A stretch of DNA of 47,974 nucleotides, from contig CAKTRJ010000018.1 of the NCBI GenBank assembly GCA_934597345.1, positions 1 to 47,974 on the forward strand. Direction: 5' to 3'. Source of the stretch: an uncultured Oscillospiraceae bacterium (lineage in GTDB: Bacteria; Bacillota; Clostridia; Oscillospirales; Oscillospiraceae). Shown here piece by piece: positions 1 to 8,216 of this stretch. Position 1 is the stretch's first letter. The number at the start of each line of letters is the position of its first letter. The translations under genes were made by a program, and so were the position numbers. The notes under the pieces are model-generated. The model saw only the letters and a list, made by a program, of their open reading frames with translations. It was not told where the DNA came from and did no database searches.

Positions 1-272
1 CATGTGGCGATGCCCGTGTCCTTCTTTGTCAGAACGGCAAGGCGGCTCTCATAAAAAACATCTGCGGCGGAGTCCTCCCCGCCGCAGTTATAGCTATTAT
101 ATTCCCTTTGCTGCATATCTGCCGCCGCCTCGCGCCTGCGTGTACTGTGCAGCCGATTGCTCTTGCAATAATCGCAGGTGCCATGGTTACGGCAGTTGAA
201 GCACACCGCCTTCGCGCCGTGGTACGGCTTGCGGTGCTCTTGCCCGGATGCAATGGCTTTTTCCAAGCCCAT
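1..272 (-). CDS. small Cys-cluster protein of mobile elements, C-terminus off the edge
   Basis: This minus-strand frame starts at an ATG at 272 and stays open for 90 codons to the left edge, so the 3' end is missing. An AGGGGAG ribosome site lies 7 bases before the ATG, and an ATTATA (TATAAT on the minus strand) at 316-321 may be its -10. The N-terminal part carries HRKPYHGAKAV followed by a C-x2-C-x4-C-x2-C cluster (CFNC...CDYC), which looks like a small zinc-binding knuckle, then an Arg/Glu-rich stretch. I recall similar small proteins as hypotheticals in Firmicutes phages and integrative elements. It probably belongs to the same element as the integrase at 5918. Function unknown. Confidence 0.6.
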   Translation of the reverse strand, partial: MGLEKAIASGQEHRKPYHGAKAVCFNCRNHGTCDYCKSNRLHSTRRREAAADMQQREYNSYNCGGEDSAADVFYESRLAVLTKKDTGIAT

Positions 273-534
273 GTTATCACTCCCCTCGCTGCCCTAAACA
301 ATGATTTTCAAATATATTATAACACGTCCAGCAAACGGATGATATGAATATTTTGTGACCAGCATGGCACCTCAGGTACGGGACGCTGTGCGCCATTCTC
401 AGCATAACCATCAATGGGGCTAATGCTTGTACGGTTCTACGCCAAGCCTGTATGAACGAGAGTTTTTTATTGCGCCGTTTTGCAAGCCATGGTATCATAA
501 TATTAGATAGCCTGTGGGAAATGAGGAACATTTC

Positions 535-3162
535 ATGGATGCAGCGCACATTAACAGACTTAAAGAATATTTTGGGTTCATGCCCATCAATCCAACCACA
601 AACTTCTACGAGCATCCCTGCGCGGGGACGCTCTCAAATATTCCCAAAGCAGTCCAGACGGAGGAAATGGTTTTTCTCGCGCTTGAAAATGAGGAACCAT
701 ATGCTTCTCCCGTCCTGAAATATACCGCCAAGAGACTGAAAACCGATGAAGTATGTGACAAGGCTGTGTCCGCCAATGTATTGAACTTCCTTTATACCCC
801 CGAAGAATATAGAACTACGGCAAGGTGTTTCGATGCGGTGAGCCGGGATTCCGGCGAGGTCACAGGTGAGCGAGCCCTTCTTTCGGCTGTGCCTGAGAAC
901 GTGTTGAAAGGGGCTCTTGGAAGTGAAATGTGTGCGGCTGCCGTGGTTGCGAATTGGCGGTCTCTCAGTTTTGTTCCCAAAGAGTATATCAACCCAAAGA
1001 TGCTTATGGACGCTGCAGAGGCAATTCCTAAGGGATATTCGCTTTGCGATGTTACCTGGTACTTTCCACGCCAAAAGCTCACAAAGACGCTCTCAGTGGC
1101 AATTATGAGGCAAAGCGGCGAAGGATACGATTCATTACCGCCACGCTTCAAAAAGGATAAGGACGTGATTGACGCCGCCATATCCAGCTATCCGGATGTT
1201 GTGATGGAACTGGCAGATGAGCAGCTCACCGAGGAACGACTTCACCGAGCTCTTGAGCTGGACGATACTCTCCTCCGCCGGCTACCGGATGAGATTTTGG
1301 ACCGTTTTGGGATTGAACATCCTGCGAATGAGACTCAGGCGAAGAACGCGGCTTCCTCCCTGCCGGAAATCCGTGCCGTTGAGTCGGAACTGCCGGAGGT
1401 ACCCGGAACTGCCATGGCGACGACCGCCTCTGCCCTTCCCGTTCTCTATGACCTCACCGCCGGCGACAACGTTCCGAACGCCGGAAAGTTCTTTTACATC
1501 ACCGACCTGCACCTTGAATCCCAACTTGGCTTGACTGGCATGACTGTTGATGAAATCAAGGGCAAGGTGGCTCAAAAGGCAGATGAAATGTTGTCTGGAA
1601 TCAGCAAAGAGGACATGGCGGATGGAGTTCTGCTCGTCGGCGGCGATGTGGCGGACAGCGAGGAGGTTGCCAAAATCTTCTATGATGCGGTTTTCTTCCG
1701 CTTTCGCGGTCCTATCATTTTCGTTCTTGGCAATCACGAGCTGTGGGATGGCTGCACCTATGCGAATGGCGAATCTCGTCAAAAGCGGTCAATAGATGAA
1801 GTCGTAGGCGCTTACAAAGAATTTAATAAAACTACGTTCGGTTTTGAGGCGAAACTGTATTGTCTCGAAAATGAGGCTCTGGTCTGTTTCAAAAACTCTA
1901 TGTATCGGAACTCTGATGAGTTCGGTGTTGGACGCAAAACCGCAGGAATGCCTCGTGGCGGCCTCTGTGTTCTCACAGAGGAAATGCTTCTGAACACCAG
2001 CACCGACGACCTGCGGGAGTTCTTCGACGAATGCTCCATGATTGTTCTCGGTGGACTTGGCTTCTGTGGTCTCAATCCGCGCTACAACGCCGACACGGGT
2101 CTGTTCCAAAATAGAGTGTCCCGTGAGGAAGACATCGAGCGTTCCAAGCGATTCAGGGCCGCATATGACAGGGTTATGTCCTGTGCCAGTGACAAGCGTG
2201 TAGTTGTTCTCACCCACACACAGATTGAGGACTGGACGACAGACGCCCCTAATAAGGGCTGGGTCTATGTTAATGGACATACGCATCAGAATGGGCTGGT
2301 GAAGACAGAGGACGGCGTGGCCGTACTCTATGATAATCAGATGGGCTACAAGCCGAAGAAGTGGCATCTCAACCAGTTTTCACTGGAGAGGTATTACGAC
2401 CCATTCGAAGCATGGGCGGATGGCATCTATCAGATAACGCCACAGCAGTACATGGATTTCAATGCCGGTCGCGGTATCCAAATGGAATACTTCAGGCAAC
2501 AGGGAGACATCTACGCCCTGAAGCAAAAGGGCATCTATATGTTCATGCTGCAATATGGCCTTGGTCTATATTTGCTGCGCGGTGGGCAAAAGCTCAATGT
2601 ATTTCATGGGCTGGAATACTACGCTGCCAATTTGGAGAAATATGTCGAAAAGATTCAGGCAGCTTTCAGACCATACCGCAATGCGCTCGATAAGATTGCT
2701 GCAGAGGTGAAGCGGTTTGGCGGTTCCGGATATGTGCATGGCAGTATCGTAGATATAGACTTCTACAACCATATCTATCTTGACCCGTTCGACGGCTATC
2801 TCATGCCATACTTTGCCTTCGATGTGACTGGCCGCAGGGAGTTTCGTTCCGTACAAGAGCTGCTGGAGTCATCTCCGATTCCTGCGCTGGGCAGCGATGG
2901 AAAGCCGTTGTTGTCCGCCTACACGAAGCTGCTGGACGCCGGTGGTGTGTCTATCCTCGCACCGACTGTCAAAGAGGATGCTTTGGCCGTGGTGCCGATG
3001 GAGGTTCTGGACGAGAAGAACATCTATACACCGTCCCGTGTCATGAAGTCTATCCAGTATTTGTTGGACAAGGGTGTTGTGCGGGTATGGAATGATGCAG
3101 TTCTTTCGATGCCCGATAGGAATGCACTGACGGAGACTCAGCCTAAGTTGCCGGAGCATTGA
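535..3162 (+). CDS. large calcineurin-like metallophosphoesterase, element cargo
   Basis: A protein of 875 residues. The ATG at 535 is preferred over the upstream GTG at 514 because GAGG lies 8 bases before it. Residues about 1-300 are mainly helical and resemble repeat-type helical modules. The middle is a metallophosphoesterase with all metal motifs: TDLHLES (about 323), GGDVAD (about 368), GNHE (about 399), THTQ (about 560) and GHTHQNG (about 581). About 280 further C-terminal residues follow, with a conserved-looking VHGSIVDIDFYNHIYL segment near 740. Metallophosphoesterases hydrolyse phosphomono- or diesters, including nucleic acids; the substrate here is unknown. No signal peptide is seen, so it is probably cytosolic. 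The gene stands alone, ends in a strong terminator and is less GC-rich than host genes, which suggests cargo of the mobile element. Confidence 0.75.
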   Translation: MDAAHINRLKEYFGFMPINPTTNFYEHPCAGTLSNIPKAVQTEEMVFLALENEEPYASPVLKYTAKRLKTDEVCDKAVSANVLNFLYTPEEYRTTARCFDAVSRDSGEVTGERALLSAVPENVLKGALGSEMCAAAVVANWRSLSFVPKEYINPKMLMDAAEAIPKGYSLCDVTWYFPRQKLTKTLSVAIMRQSGEGYDSLPPRFKKDKDVIDAAISSYPDVVMELADEQLTEERLHRALELDDTLLRRLPDEILDRFGIEHPANETQAKNAASSLPEIRAVESELPEVPGTAMATTASALPVLYDLTAGDNVPNAGKFFYITDLHLESQLGLTGMTVDEIKGKVAQKADEMLSGISKEDMADGVLLVGGDVADSEEVAKIFYDAVFFRFRGPIIFVLGNHELWDGCTYANGESRQKRSIDEVVGAYKEFNKTTFGFEAKLYCLENEALVCFKNSMYRNSDEFGVGRKTAGMPRGGLCVLTEEMLLNTSTDDLREFFDECSMIVLGGLGFCGLNPRYNADTGLFQNRVSREEDIERSKRFRAAYDRVMSCASDKRVVVLTHTQIEDWTTDAPNKGWVYVNGHTHQNGLVKTEDGVAVLYDNQMGYKPKKWHLNQFSLERYYDPFEAWADGIYQITPQQYMDFNAGRGIQMEYFRQQGDIYALKQKGIYMFMLQYGLGLYLLRGGQKLNVFHGLEYYAANLEKYVEKIQAAFRPYRNALDKIAAEVKRFGGSGYVHGSIVDIDFYNHIYLDPFDGYLMPYFAFDVTGRREFRSVQELLESSPIPALGSDGKPLLSAYTKLLDAGGVSILAPTVKEDALAVVPMEVLDEKNIYTPSRVMKSIQYLLDKGVVRVWNDAVLSMPDRNALTETQPKLPEH

Positions 3163-3250
3163 AGGATAGCGAAAAAGGAAGGCCAAACGGTCTGCGCTTC
3201 CGCGCAGCTCTTGTGGTCTTTCTCGCATAACAAGCATGGTTGCCATCTAT

Positions 3251-3296
3251 GCGAGAGGCGATCCGCAATGCGGATCGCCTCTCGCTTCTTCTTTTA
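3251..3296 (+). terminator. intrinsic terminator of the metallophosphoesterase gene
   Basis: A perfect 16-bp inverted repeat (3251-3266 and 3270-3285) with an AAT loop is followed by TTCTTCTTTT. It lies 90 bases after the stop codon of the phosphoesterase gene. Confidence 0.85.
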
Positions 3297-4210
3297 TGTC
3301 ATAGGTCAGATAAAAGCCGTCCCGCTGCACACGCCCCCAGCACGCTCCTCTGAGTTGACAGTTCAGCAAAATGGAGTGCAAAATTTTCGCCTACAGGATT
3401 GACTCAATCATGTTCTGTGCCTCCAGTCGAATCTTTTGGGGAAAGATATGGGTGAAACCATGCGAACCTTCCCTGCTGCCATCTACCCGCGCTCTGCGCG
3501 GGATAAGTTGGTCGTTTTCCCAATTAGCTATTCACCTTACCATCTCACACATTCTCAATCTACTCATGTATCTTTAGCTATCACAAAACAGATGTAAATT
3601 GGGTGCTATTTTCTATCATGTTGCCTGCCGGAACAGAAGGCTCCATTCTACCTCAGGAGAACCGTTCGCCCTTAGCTATCATGAGACAAATCTTGATTTG
3701 CCCCCGTCCTTTTGATGGCGCTCACCAGAACGGGCATATTTCCTCGCCGCGAATGCCTTTTTTCATCAACCTATTTTGGCGTCTATTTTTGTTCTATTGT
3801 GGCGAGGATAGTTTCCGTGCTAAAACTTTGAGGGTAAAGTTTCCCTTCCACCGGAAGCGCTAAAATGCCCATATTTTCAATGTGTTGCTGTTTATTTGGT
3901 GCAACCTAAATACTACCCTGAAAATTCAAGGGGTGTTTTGGTTGGTGCGGGGCTGTACTCTTAAAGGGTAAAGTATCTCTGTTTTGCTGAGGTCGTGTTT
4001 CGGTCAGGCGCGTCCGCTGCGCACATCCCTTCGGAGAACCTTTTGGCTGGCACGGCAGTCCTCGTTCGAAGCGCTGCAGCTGTGCCGCGATCAGCAATGC
4101 GCTAACGAAAGGCTCAGGCAGGGGCGTGATGGACGTTGACCTCCCCGTGTGCCTGAGCCCACCTCCGTGGCATGGCGCTATGGAGCTCTGAAAGGGGTGC
4201 ATGGGAAAAA
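3297..4210. other. gene-free stretch between phosphoesterase and rep gene, possible origin region
   Basis: No frame here has a ribosome site and convincing protein features. The stretch holds a CCCGCG/CGCGGG hairpin (3487-3503), three copies of TTAGCTAT-type repeats (3524-3531, 3574-3583, 3672-3681, the last two being TTAGCTATCA), two AGGGTAAAGT direct repeats (near 3831 and 3965) and a large hairpin at 4111-4159. It sits next to a Rep_trans-family gene, so it may hold a replication or transfer origin. That is an inference from position; no nick-site motif was recognised. Confidence 0.35.
4111..4159. other. long stem-loop downstream of the rep gene
   Basis: GGCTCAGGCA (4111-4120) and TGCCTGAGCC (4150-4159) form a perfect 10-bp stem. 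A nested GGGG/CCCC pair extends it, around a roughly 20-base loop. No T-run follows on either strand, so it does not look like an ordinary terminator. It lies about 50 bases past the stop of the minus-strand rep gene and may be part of an origin or transfer site, or simply the end of the rep mRNA. Confidence 0.5.
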
Positions 4211-5251
4211 CTAAGCGCTGGGGTTCTCATCAAGCCTACATAGTTCTGCAGAGGTAAACGAACTGCACCCGAAGAAAACAAACTGAGGACCTGTATCCTC
4301 TCGCACCCAATGATAGGGCATCGCGGATTCCGCATTGGCTGTTTCTCGAAGAAGGCTAAAGACACGGTCCCATCCGATTGCTTGAGCAAGCCTCCGCGTA
4401 ATATTTTTGAAATTTTCGATGCGTTTCTCTGTTTTGTCGCCACGGGGCTCTGTCGGCCTTGTCAGACAGATTGGCTGCGCCTTAGAGATAATAGATTCCC
4501 AAAAAGGTGTCAACGGCCATCTTGAAGGGTTGCTATCTGTTATGCTCTCCTCTTTGAAAGCAAGGTATTTGCCCATGACTGAGGCGAAAAGCTCATCTAT
4601 CGGTAAGCCAAGCCTCAACGCATTATCTGCGTGCTGACTCCTCAGCTGAATCTCGGCTCGAACCCAATGCTTTCCATAGATTTTCTGTTCGGCCGCCTTA
4701 TCATAGAATTTAATAAATACGTCACCGCCGATAGCGCCAAAAGATACCGTCAACCCATCTTCGATTCTTTTGTTGGTACGTTCTTCTCTATTGATTTTCA
4801 AATGTGACGTGTACTTGCTCTCATCTCGTAACCTCTTGAGTTCCCTTATATCAAGAACGCCATTAAAATCGTCGTATGCGATATCGAGCCGTGTTACGTG
4901 AGCATCAGACGCAGTAGCGATTTTCCGAAGTGCTTCCCATCCGATAGGAGATTCCCGTTCGAATGTTTTGCAGCCCTCGCCCGAAAAATTTACCAAAACC
5001 CCTTCTTGGTCAAGCCCATGATGACAAATCGTAATTCCGCCAAAGGAGATGCCTGTTTTATACTCGTCTGAAGGGCCACTGCGGCTTTTGAGGAAGTTAA
5101 GGTGCCCCAATCCCATTTCTGTGCAAATCTCCTGGGGCGTTCGGCTTTCCTTTACAAATGAGGTGTAGTCGATATGTACACAATTTCTATTTTCATCCAT
5201 ACTCCAAGCTCCTATATATTTTTCAAATGTAATTTCTACTTGTATGCGCAA
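4211..5251 (-). CDS. Rep_trans-family replication initiation / MobT-like relaxase protein
   Basis: A protein of 346 residues resembling the replication initiation factor family (Rep_trans; Tn916 Orf20/MobT and rolling-circle plasmid Rep proteins). Features are an N-terminal beta-rich segment with the pair ISFGGITICHHG, then THVTRLDIAYDDFNG (about 135-150), typical of the family's metal-binding core, and FIKFYDKAAEQKIYGKHWVRAEIQLR (split here: FIKFYDKAAEQ at about 200 and KHWVRAEIQLR at about 215), with the Tyr and acidic residues expected in the nicking domain. These proteins nick one DNA strand at an origin to start rolling-circle replication or transfer of the element. Its neighbours are the excisionase and integrase. 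No coupling protein or other conjugation gene is seen, so the element may be mobilisable rather than self-transmissible. No canonical ribosome site is obvious before the ATG at 5251; GGAG occurs at 5206-5209 on the coding strand side, so an internal start is possible. Confidence 0.75.
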   Translation of the reverse strand: MRIQVEITFEKYIGAWSMDENRNCVHIDYTSFVKESRTPQEICTEMGLGHLNFLKSRSGPSDEYKTGISFGGITICHHGLDQEGVLVNFSGEGCKTFERESPIGWEALRKIATASDAHVTRLDIAYDDFNGVLDIRELKRLRDESKYTSHLKINREERTNKRIEDGLTVSFGAIGGDVFIKFYDKAAEQKIYGKHWVRAEIQLRSQHADNALRLGLPIDELFASVMGKYLAFKEESITDSNPSRWPLTPFWESIISKAQPICLTRPTEPRGDKTEKRIENFKNITRRLAQAIGWDRVFSLLRETANAESAMPYHWVREDTGPQFVFFGCSSFTSAELCRLDENPSA

Positions 5252-5276
5252 CCCCCCTGTTAGTAATGGGGGAGTG

Positions 5277-5299
5277 CCGGCGGATCTGCGATCCGCCGG
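5277..5299 (-). terminator. hairpin between excisionase and rep genes
   Basis: CCGGCGGATC and GATCCGCCGG form a perfect 10-bp stem with a TGC loop. It lies just after the excisionase stop on the minus strand. There is no T-run, so it may attenuate rather than end transcription into the rep gene, or stabilise the mRNA. Confidence 0.45.
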
Positions 5300-5320
5300 T
5301 GGCTGCGCGGGTAGTTAGCA

Positions 5321-5512
5321 TTATATTGTGGCCTTAATCGCGCCCCAACTTTCAATCCTTACCCACTCGTTGAATTCATCAATAGGTATAACAATCCTGC
5401 GCCTCAACCGCAGTGCAGGAATTTTGCCCTCCTTAATCATTTTATATAAGGTCGGGCGCGATACGCCCAACATTTCGGCGGCTTCAGATATCGACAATGC
5501 ACGTTTTTTCAT
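5321..5512 (-). CDS. excisionase-family helix-turn-helix DNA-binding protein
   Basis: A 63-residue protein starting at the ATG at 5512, where AGAAAGGA sits 8 bases upstream; longer starts at 5545 or 5617 lack this. It has the MerR-like HTH of the HTH_17/excisionase family: SISEAAEMLGVSRPTLYKMIKEG followed by PALRLRRRIVIPIDEFNEW (motifs split: AAEMLGVSRPTLYKMIKEG and LRRRIVIPIDEFNEWV). Such proteins bend DNA at attachment sites and steer the integrase towards excision. Its place next to the integrase gene, on the opposite strand, supports this role. A regulatory role at the divergent int promoter is also possible. Confidence 0.8.
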   Translation of the reverse strand: MKKRALSISEAAEMLGVSRPTLYKMIKEGKIPALRLRRRIVIPIDEFNEWVRIESWGAIKATI

Positions 5513-5917
5513 AGCAATAATCCTTTCTGTAAATTCTTTTTCCATTTCCAACGTACCACAAAAGCAGATAATGTCAATATGTTCGAGCCTGCAAAATTCG
5601 CAGAAAGCGCAAAACACCCATTTGACTATATTTAGGCGACGTGATATACTATATACAACAAGATATAGTATTTACTTGAGTGTTCAATAAAAGAACAGCA
5701 TCTTAATATGCTCTGAGAAGGAGGTGTTACATACCACGAATTTCGCCTGAACTGGCGCACAACTTAATCTTCATCCTTTTGCATATTTCGCGCATTTTGT
5801 TAAACACAAATCGTTGCCGTCGGACGATTTGCTCCAGTTAAGACGGATATTGCCCCATTGGGGCCTTGGCTTAATCGCCGGTATTTGATTACATTTCTGT
5901 TGAAAGGATGAAGAACA
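5513..5917. other. divergent intergenic region between excisionase and integrase
   Basis: No supported gene. It contains a 9-bp inverted repeat, ATACTATAT (5646-5654) and ATATAGTAT (5663-5671), in an AT-rich segment that probably includes promoters for xis and int. AAGGAGGTG at about 5718-5727 looks like a ribosome site but no ATG follows at a useful distance. The palindrome may be an operator for the excisionase or a missing repressor. Confidence 0.45.
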
Positions 5918-7102
5918 ATGACGAAGTGTAAGAAAAATATCGGCCTTAATGTTTACAGCCGAAAGGACGGACGCTATGAAGTCCGTGTTCTCGATACGCG
6001 GTACACCAGTGACGGCAAGAAAAAATACAAGAGCTTTTACGGTGATACAGCAGAAGAGGCATTGGAAAAAGCCTTCAAATTTCAATATGAAAGCAAAAAC
6101 GGCAGTTACCGTCAAAGAACAAAACAAACAGTCGCTGAATGGTTGGCACAATGGTGGACGGATTATATAAAAGACTTGAAAGCTGCCTTAACTGCCTCCA
6201 GCTATGAGGGGCTCATCAAAAATCACATTAACCCCTACATAGGTGGCATTCGATTGCAGGAACTTGCCCTGTCCGACGTCCAACGTCTGATTAGGGAGTT
6301 GCAGAAGTATAGAGACTCAAAAGGCAAAAGGCTGGCCGCCAAAACCATCAGAAATGCCATCTCTACTTTGAGTTCCGCTTTGACAGCCGCCGTCGATGAA
6401 GAACTGATAGAGAGGAATCCTTGCGAAAAAGCAAAGTTGCCAAATGTCGAGAAGCACGAAATCATTCCCTTGAATAGTGAGGAGCTTTCCGCGTTTCTTG
6501 AAGCACTTGAGGATGACCCTGAGTTTAAGAACGCTTATTTGTTCTGCATTTATACTGGTGTCCGCGAGGGCGAATGCCTTGGCCTCAGCTGGTCCAATGT
6601 TAATTTTGAAAAGAAAACGGTAACGATTGCGCAGCAGCTTCAGAAAATTCGCAGCGAGAACGGCGGAACATACGTCATCAAAAAATGTACGAAGACGAAA
6701 AAGCCCCGCACCATCTGTGTATCAAACAGTGTCATTGCCTGTCTGAAAAACGAAAAGATGAGGCAGGAGGAAAATGCAAGGCTGGCTGGCAAGTTGTGGA
6801 ACAATGAATGGGATTTGGTCTTTACCAACGACCTTGGACGGCATCTGATTATTGTGACTTTCTACAAGCATTTTAAGAGAATCGTTGCGAAGATCGGCCG
6901 CCCTGATGCTCGCCCCCACGATTTGCGGCACACCTTTGCCTCCTTGGCGATTGCTGATAACAGGGGGGACATCAAATCCGTACAAACGATTTTAGGGCAC
7001 TCTAATGCCATGACGACACTAAACACATATACTCACCCCGACGAAGATGCACAGCGTGAGTCCATGGGGAGGGTAGACGCGTACATAGATACGCTCAAAT
7101 AA
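5918..7102 (+). CDS. tyrosine recombinase (phage/ICE integrase)
   Basis: A 394-residue integrase starting at the ATG at 5918 after AAAGGATGAAGAACA. The order is an arm-binding N-terminal domain (about 8-55), a SAM-like core-binding domain (about 65-165), and the catalytic domain with TGVREGE (Arg I, about 212), HDLRHTFASL (His-x-x-Arg, about 335), LGHSNAMTT (about 365) and the nucleophile Tyr in TYTHPD (about 373). It catalyses integration and excision of the element. It ends about 110 bases from the 3' end of tRNA-Ser(GCU), with paired GGTCAAA repeats (about 7136-7156) between, which could be integrase arm sites. The usual recombinase/tRNA arrangement suggests the tRNA 3' end is the attachment site. 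Confidence 0.93.
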   Translation: MTKCKKNIGLNVYSRKDGRYEVRVLDTRYTSDGKKKYKSFYGDTAEEALEKAFKFQYESKNGSYRQRTKQTVAEWLAQWWTDYIKDLKAALTASSYEGLIKNHINPYIGGIRLQELALSDVQRLIRELQKYRDSKGKRLAAKTIRNAISTLSSALTAAVDEELIERNPCEKAKLPNVEKHEIIPLNSEELSAFLEALEDDPEFKNAYLFCIYTGVREGECLGLSWSNVNFEKKTVTIAQQLQKIRSENGGTYVIKKCTKTKKPRTICVSNSVIACLKNEKMRQEENARLAGKLWNNEWDLVFTNDLGRHLIIVTFYKHFKRIVAKIGRPDARPHDLRHTFASLAIADNRGDIKSVQTILGHSNAMTTLNTYTHPDEDAQRESMGRVDAYIDTLK

Positions 7103-7135
7103 GGCAAGAAAAAGCAGGGTTAACCCACGATTGTG

Positions 7136-7156
7136 GTCAAATTTTTGGTCAAACTT
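7136..7156. other. paired GGTCAAA repeats, possible integrase arm sites
   Basis: GGTCAAATTTTTGGTCAAAC carries two direct copies of GGTCAAA spaced by five bases, between the integrase stop and the tRNA-Ser 3' end. Arm-type sites of tyrosine integrases often lie here. The assignment is positional only. Confidence 0.4.
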
Positions 7157-7174
7157 CATTTTTGGGCATACAAA

Positions 7175-7205
7175 AAACCCTGTAACCGTTACAGTTACAG
7201 GGTTT
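7175..7205. terminator. bidirectional terminator between integrase and tRNA-Ser
   Basis: AAACCCTGTAAC (7175-7186) and GTTACAGGGTTT (7194-7205) form a 12-bp stem with a 7-base loop. T-rich tails on both sides allow termination of the plus-strand int mRNA and the minus-strand tRNA transcript. Confidence 0.8.
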
Positions 7206-7211
7206 CTTGTA

Positions 7212-7303
7212 TGGCGCGGAAGGAGGGATTTGAACCCTCGCGCCGCTTTTGACGGCCTACTCCCTTAGCAGGGGAGCCCCTTCGGCCACTTGGGTACTTC
7301 CGC
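7212..7303 (-). tRNA. tRNA-Ser(GCU)
   Basis: The acceptor stem GCGGAAG pairs with CTTCCGC, with discriminator G and encoded CCA. The anticodon loop is CTGCTAA (anticodon GCU), a long variable arm (class II) follows, and the T loop is TTCAAAT. The 3' half faces the integrase and is the probable attachment site of the mobile element. Confidence 0.95.
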
Positions 7304-7316
7304 ATATAGGATTTTC

Positions 7317-7404
7317 TGGCGGAGAGAGTGGGATTCGAACCCACGGATGCTTTCACATCGCCGGTTTTCAAGACCGGTGCTTTCGACCACTCAGCCATCT
7401 CTCC
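7317..7404 (-). tRNA. tRNA-Ser(UGA)
   Basis: The acceptor stem GGAGAGA pairs with TCTCTCC, with discriminator G and encoded CCA. The anticodon loop is CTTGAAA (anticodon UGA), a long variable arm is present, and the T loop is TTCGAAT. It lies 13 bases upstream of tRNA-Ser(GCU) and is probably co-transcribed with it. Confidence 0.95.
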
Positions 7405-7581
7405 GTATGCGAAAATCCGTAGCAAGAACCCAGACGCAGGTTATATCTTACCATGCCGCGGGCGTTTTGTCAACAAAAAGAAAGTGGCTCGATAAAAAAA
7501 TAAAAAAATCGAAAATTAGGGGTTGCAAAATGGAAAATGATGTGCTATTATAAATAAGCTGTCTGACAGACAAGTGAATAT

Positions 7582-7658
7582 CCGGGTGTGGCGAAGTTTG
7601 GTATCGCGCTTGAATGGGGTTCAAGAGGCCTTGAGTTCGAATCTCAACACTCGGACCA
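7582..7658 (+). tRNA. tRNA-Pro(GGG)
   Basis: The acceptor stem CCGGGTG pairs with CACTCGG, followed by A and an encoded CCA. The anticodon stem CTTGA/TCAAG holds the loop ATGGGGT (anticodon GGG). The D arm (GCG...CGC) and T arm (TTGAG TTCGAAT CTCAA) are intact. Confidence 0.93.
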
Positions 7659-7664
7659 AGTAAT

Positions 7665-7720
7665 GATAATCCGAACTACATTATCCAAGTGGGTAATGTG
7701 GTCGGATTTATCATTTCTAT
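7665..7720 (+). terminator. long hairpin downstream of tRNA-Pro
   Basis: Imperfect 22-base arms (7665-7686 and 7691-7712) around an AAGT loop are followed by ATTTCTATT. It begins 7 bases after the tRNA CCA and probably ends that transcript. Confidence 0.7.
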
Positions 7721-7739
7721 TGAAAATGCGCTTTAATGG

Positions 7740-7776
7740 GCAAGGGCGGGTTGATCATCCCGTCCTTGCTTTTTTG
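7740..7776 (+). terminator. second intrinsic terminator after tRNA-Pro
   Basis: GCAAGGGCGGG (7740-7750) pairs with CCCGTCCTTGC (7759-7769), with one G-T pair, followed by TTTTTTT-like sequence. This is a canonical intrinsic terminator, in tandem with the weaker hairpin before it. Confidence 0.85.
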
Positions 7777-7832
7777 CTCTCTATTTGATATTCTATCCTC
7801 GTAGGATAAATCGGGATTTGTGGAGGTGCCTT

Positions 7833-8147
7833 ATGCTATTAGCAATTCATCTTGTAATGATAATGGTGTTTGTTATCCTTGGAGTTATCTTTTTAAACGG
7901 AAAAGGTGCTTTTTTGATTGCCGGTTACAATACCACCTCAAAAGCCGAAAAACAAAAAACTGATGAAAAGAAGTTGTGTAGCTTCATGGGAAAAATGATG
8001 TTTATATTGGCCGGGTGTTGGCTCGTCATTGCTTCCAGCGAGATTTTCAAAGCGATGTGGTTGCTCTGGGTAGGTCTTTGTCTGTTTTTTGTCGTATGTG
8101 TCGGTGCGGTCATCTATATGAATTCCGGAAACCGATTCAAACGATAA
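7833..8147 (+). CDS. DUF3784 membrane protein
   Basis: A 104-residue protein from the ATG at 7833, which has GGAGG five bases upstream; an in-frame start at 7785 lacks a site. It begins with a membrane helix (about 3-24), then the characteristic GKGAFLIAGYNT segment and an EKKLCSFMGK stretch, and ends with two more helices (about 52-68 and 75-95). This pattern matches DUF3784, small Firmicutes membrane proteins of unknown function. It stands alone, between the tRNA terminators and a bidirectional terminator. Confidence 0.8.
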   Translation: MLLAIHLVMIMVFVILGVIFLNGKGAFLIAGYNTTSKAEKQKTDEKKLCSFMGKMMFILAGCWLVIASSEIFKAMWLLWVGLCLFFVVCVGAVIYMNSGNRFKR

Positions 8148-8173
8148 ATTCCAGTTTGTCGAGCCAATGATAA

Positions 8174-8209
8174 AAAGGCGGGAGTATCTATAACGATGCT
8201 CCCGCCTTT
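8174..8209. terminator. bidirectional terminator between DUF3784 and amidase genes
   Basis: AAAGGCGGGAG (8174-8184) pairs with CTCCCGCCTTT (8199-8209) across a 14-base loop. It lies between two converging genes and can serve both. Confidence 0.75.
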
Positions 8210-8216
8210 CACCGTT

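Noticed and set aside
3371..3863. Short plus-strand open frames in the 3.3-3.9 kb gap
   Set aside because: They have no ribosome site, poor composition for a protein, and overlap the repeats and hairpins of the region.
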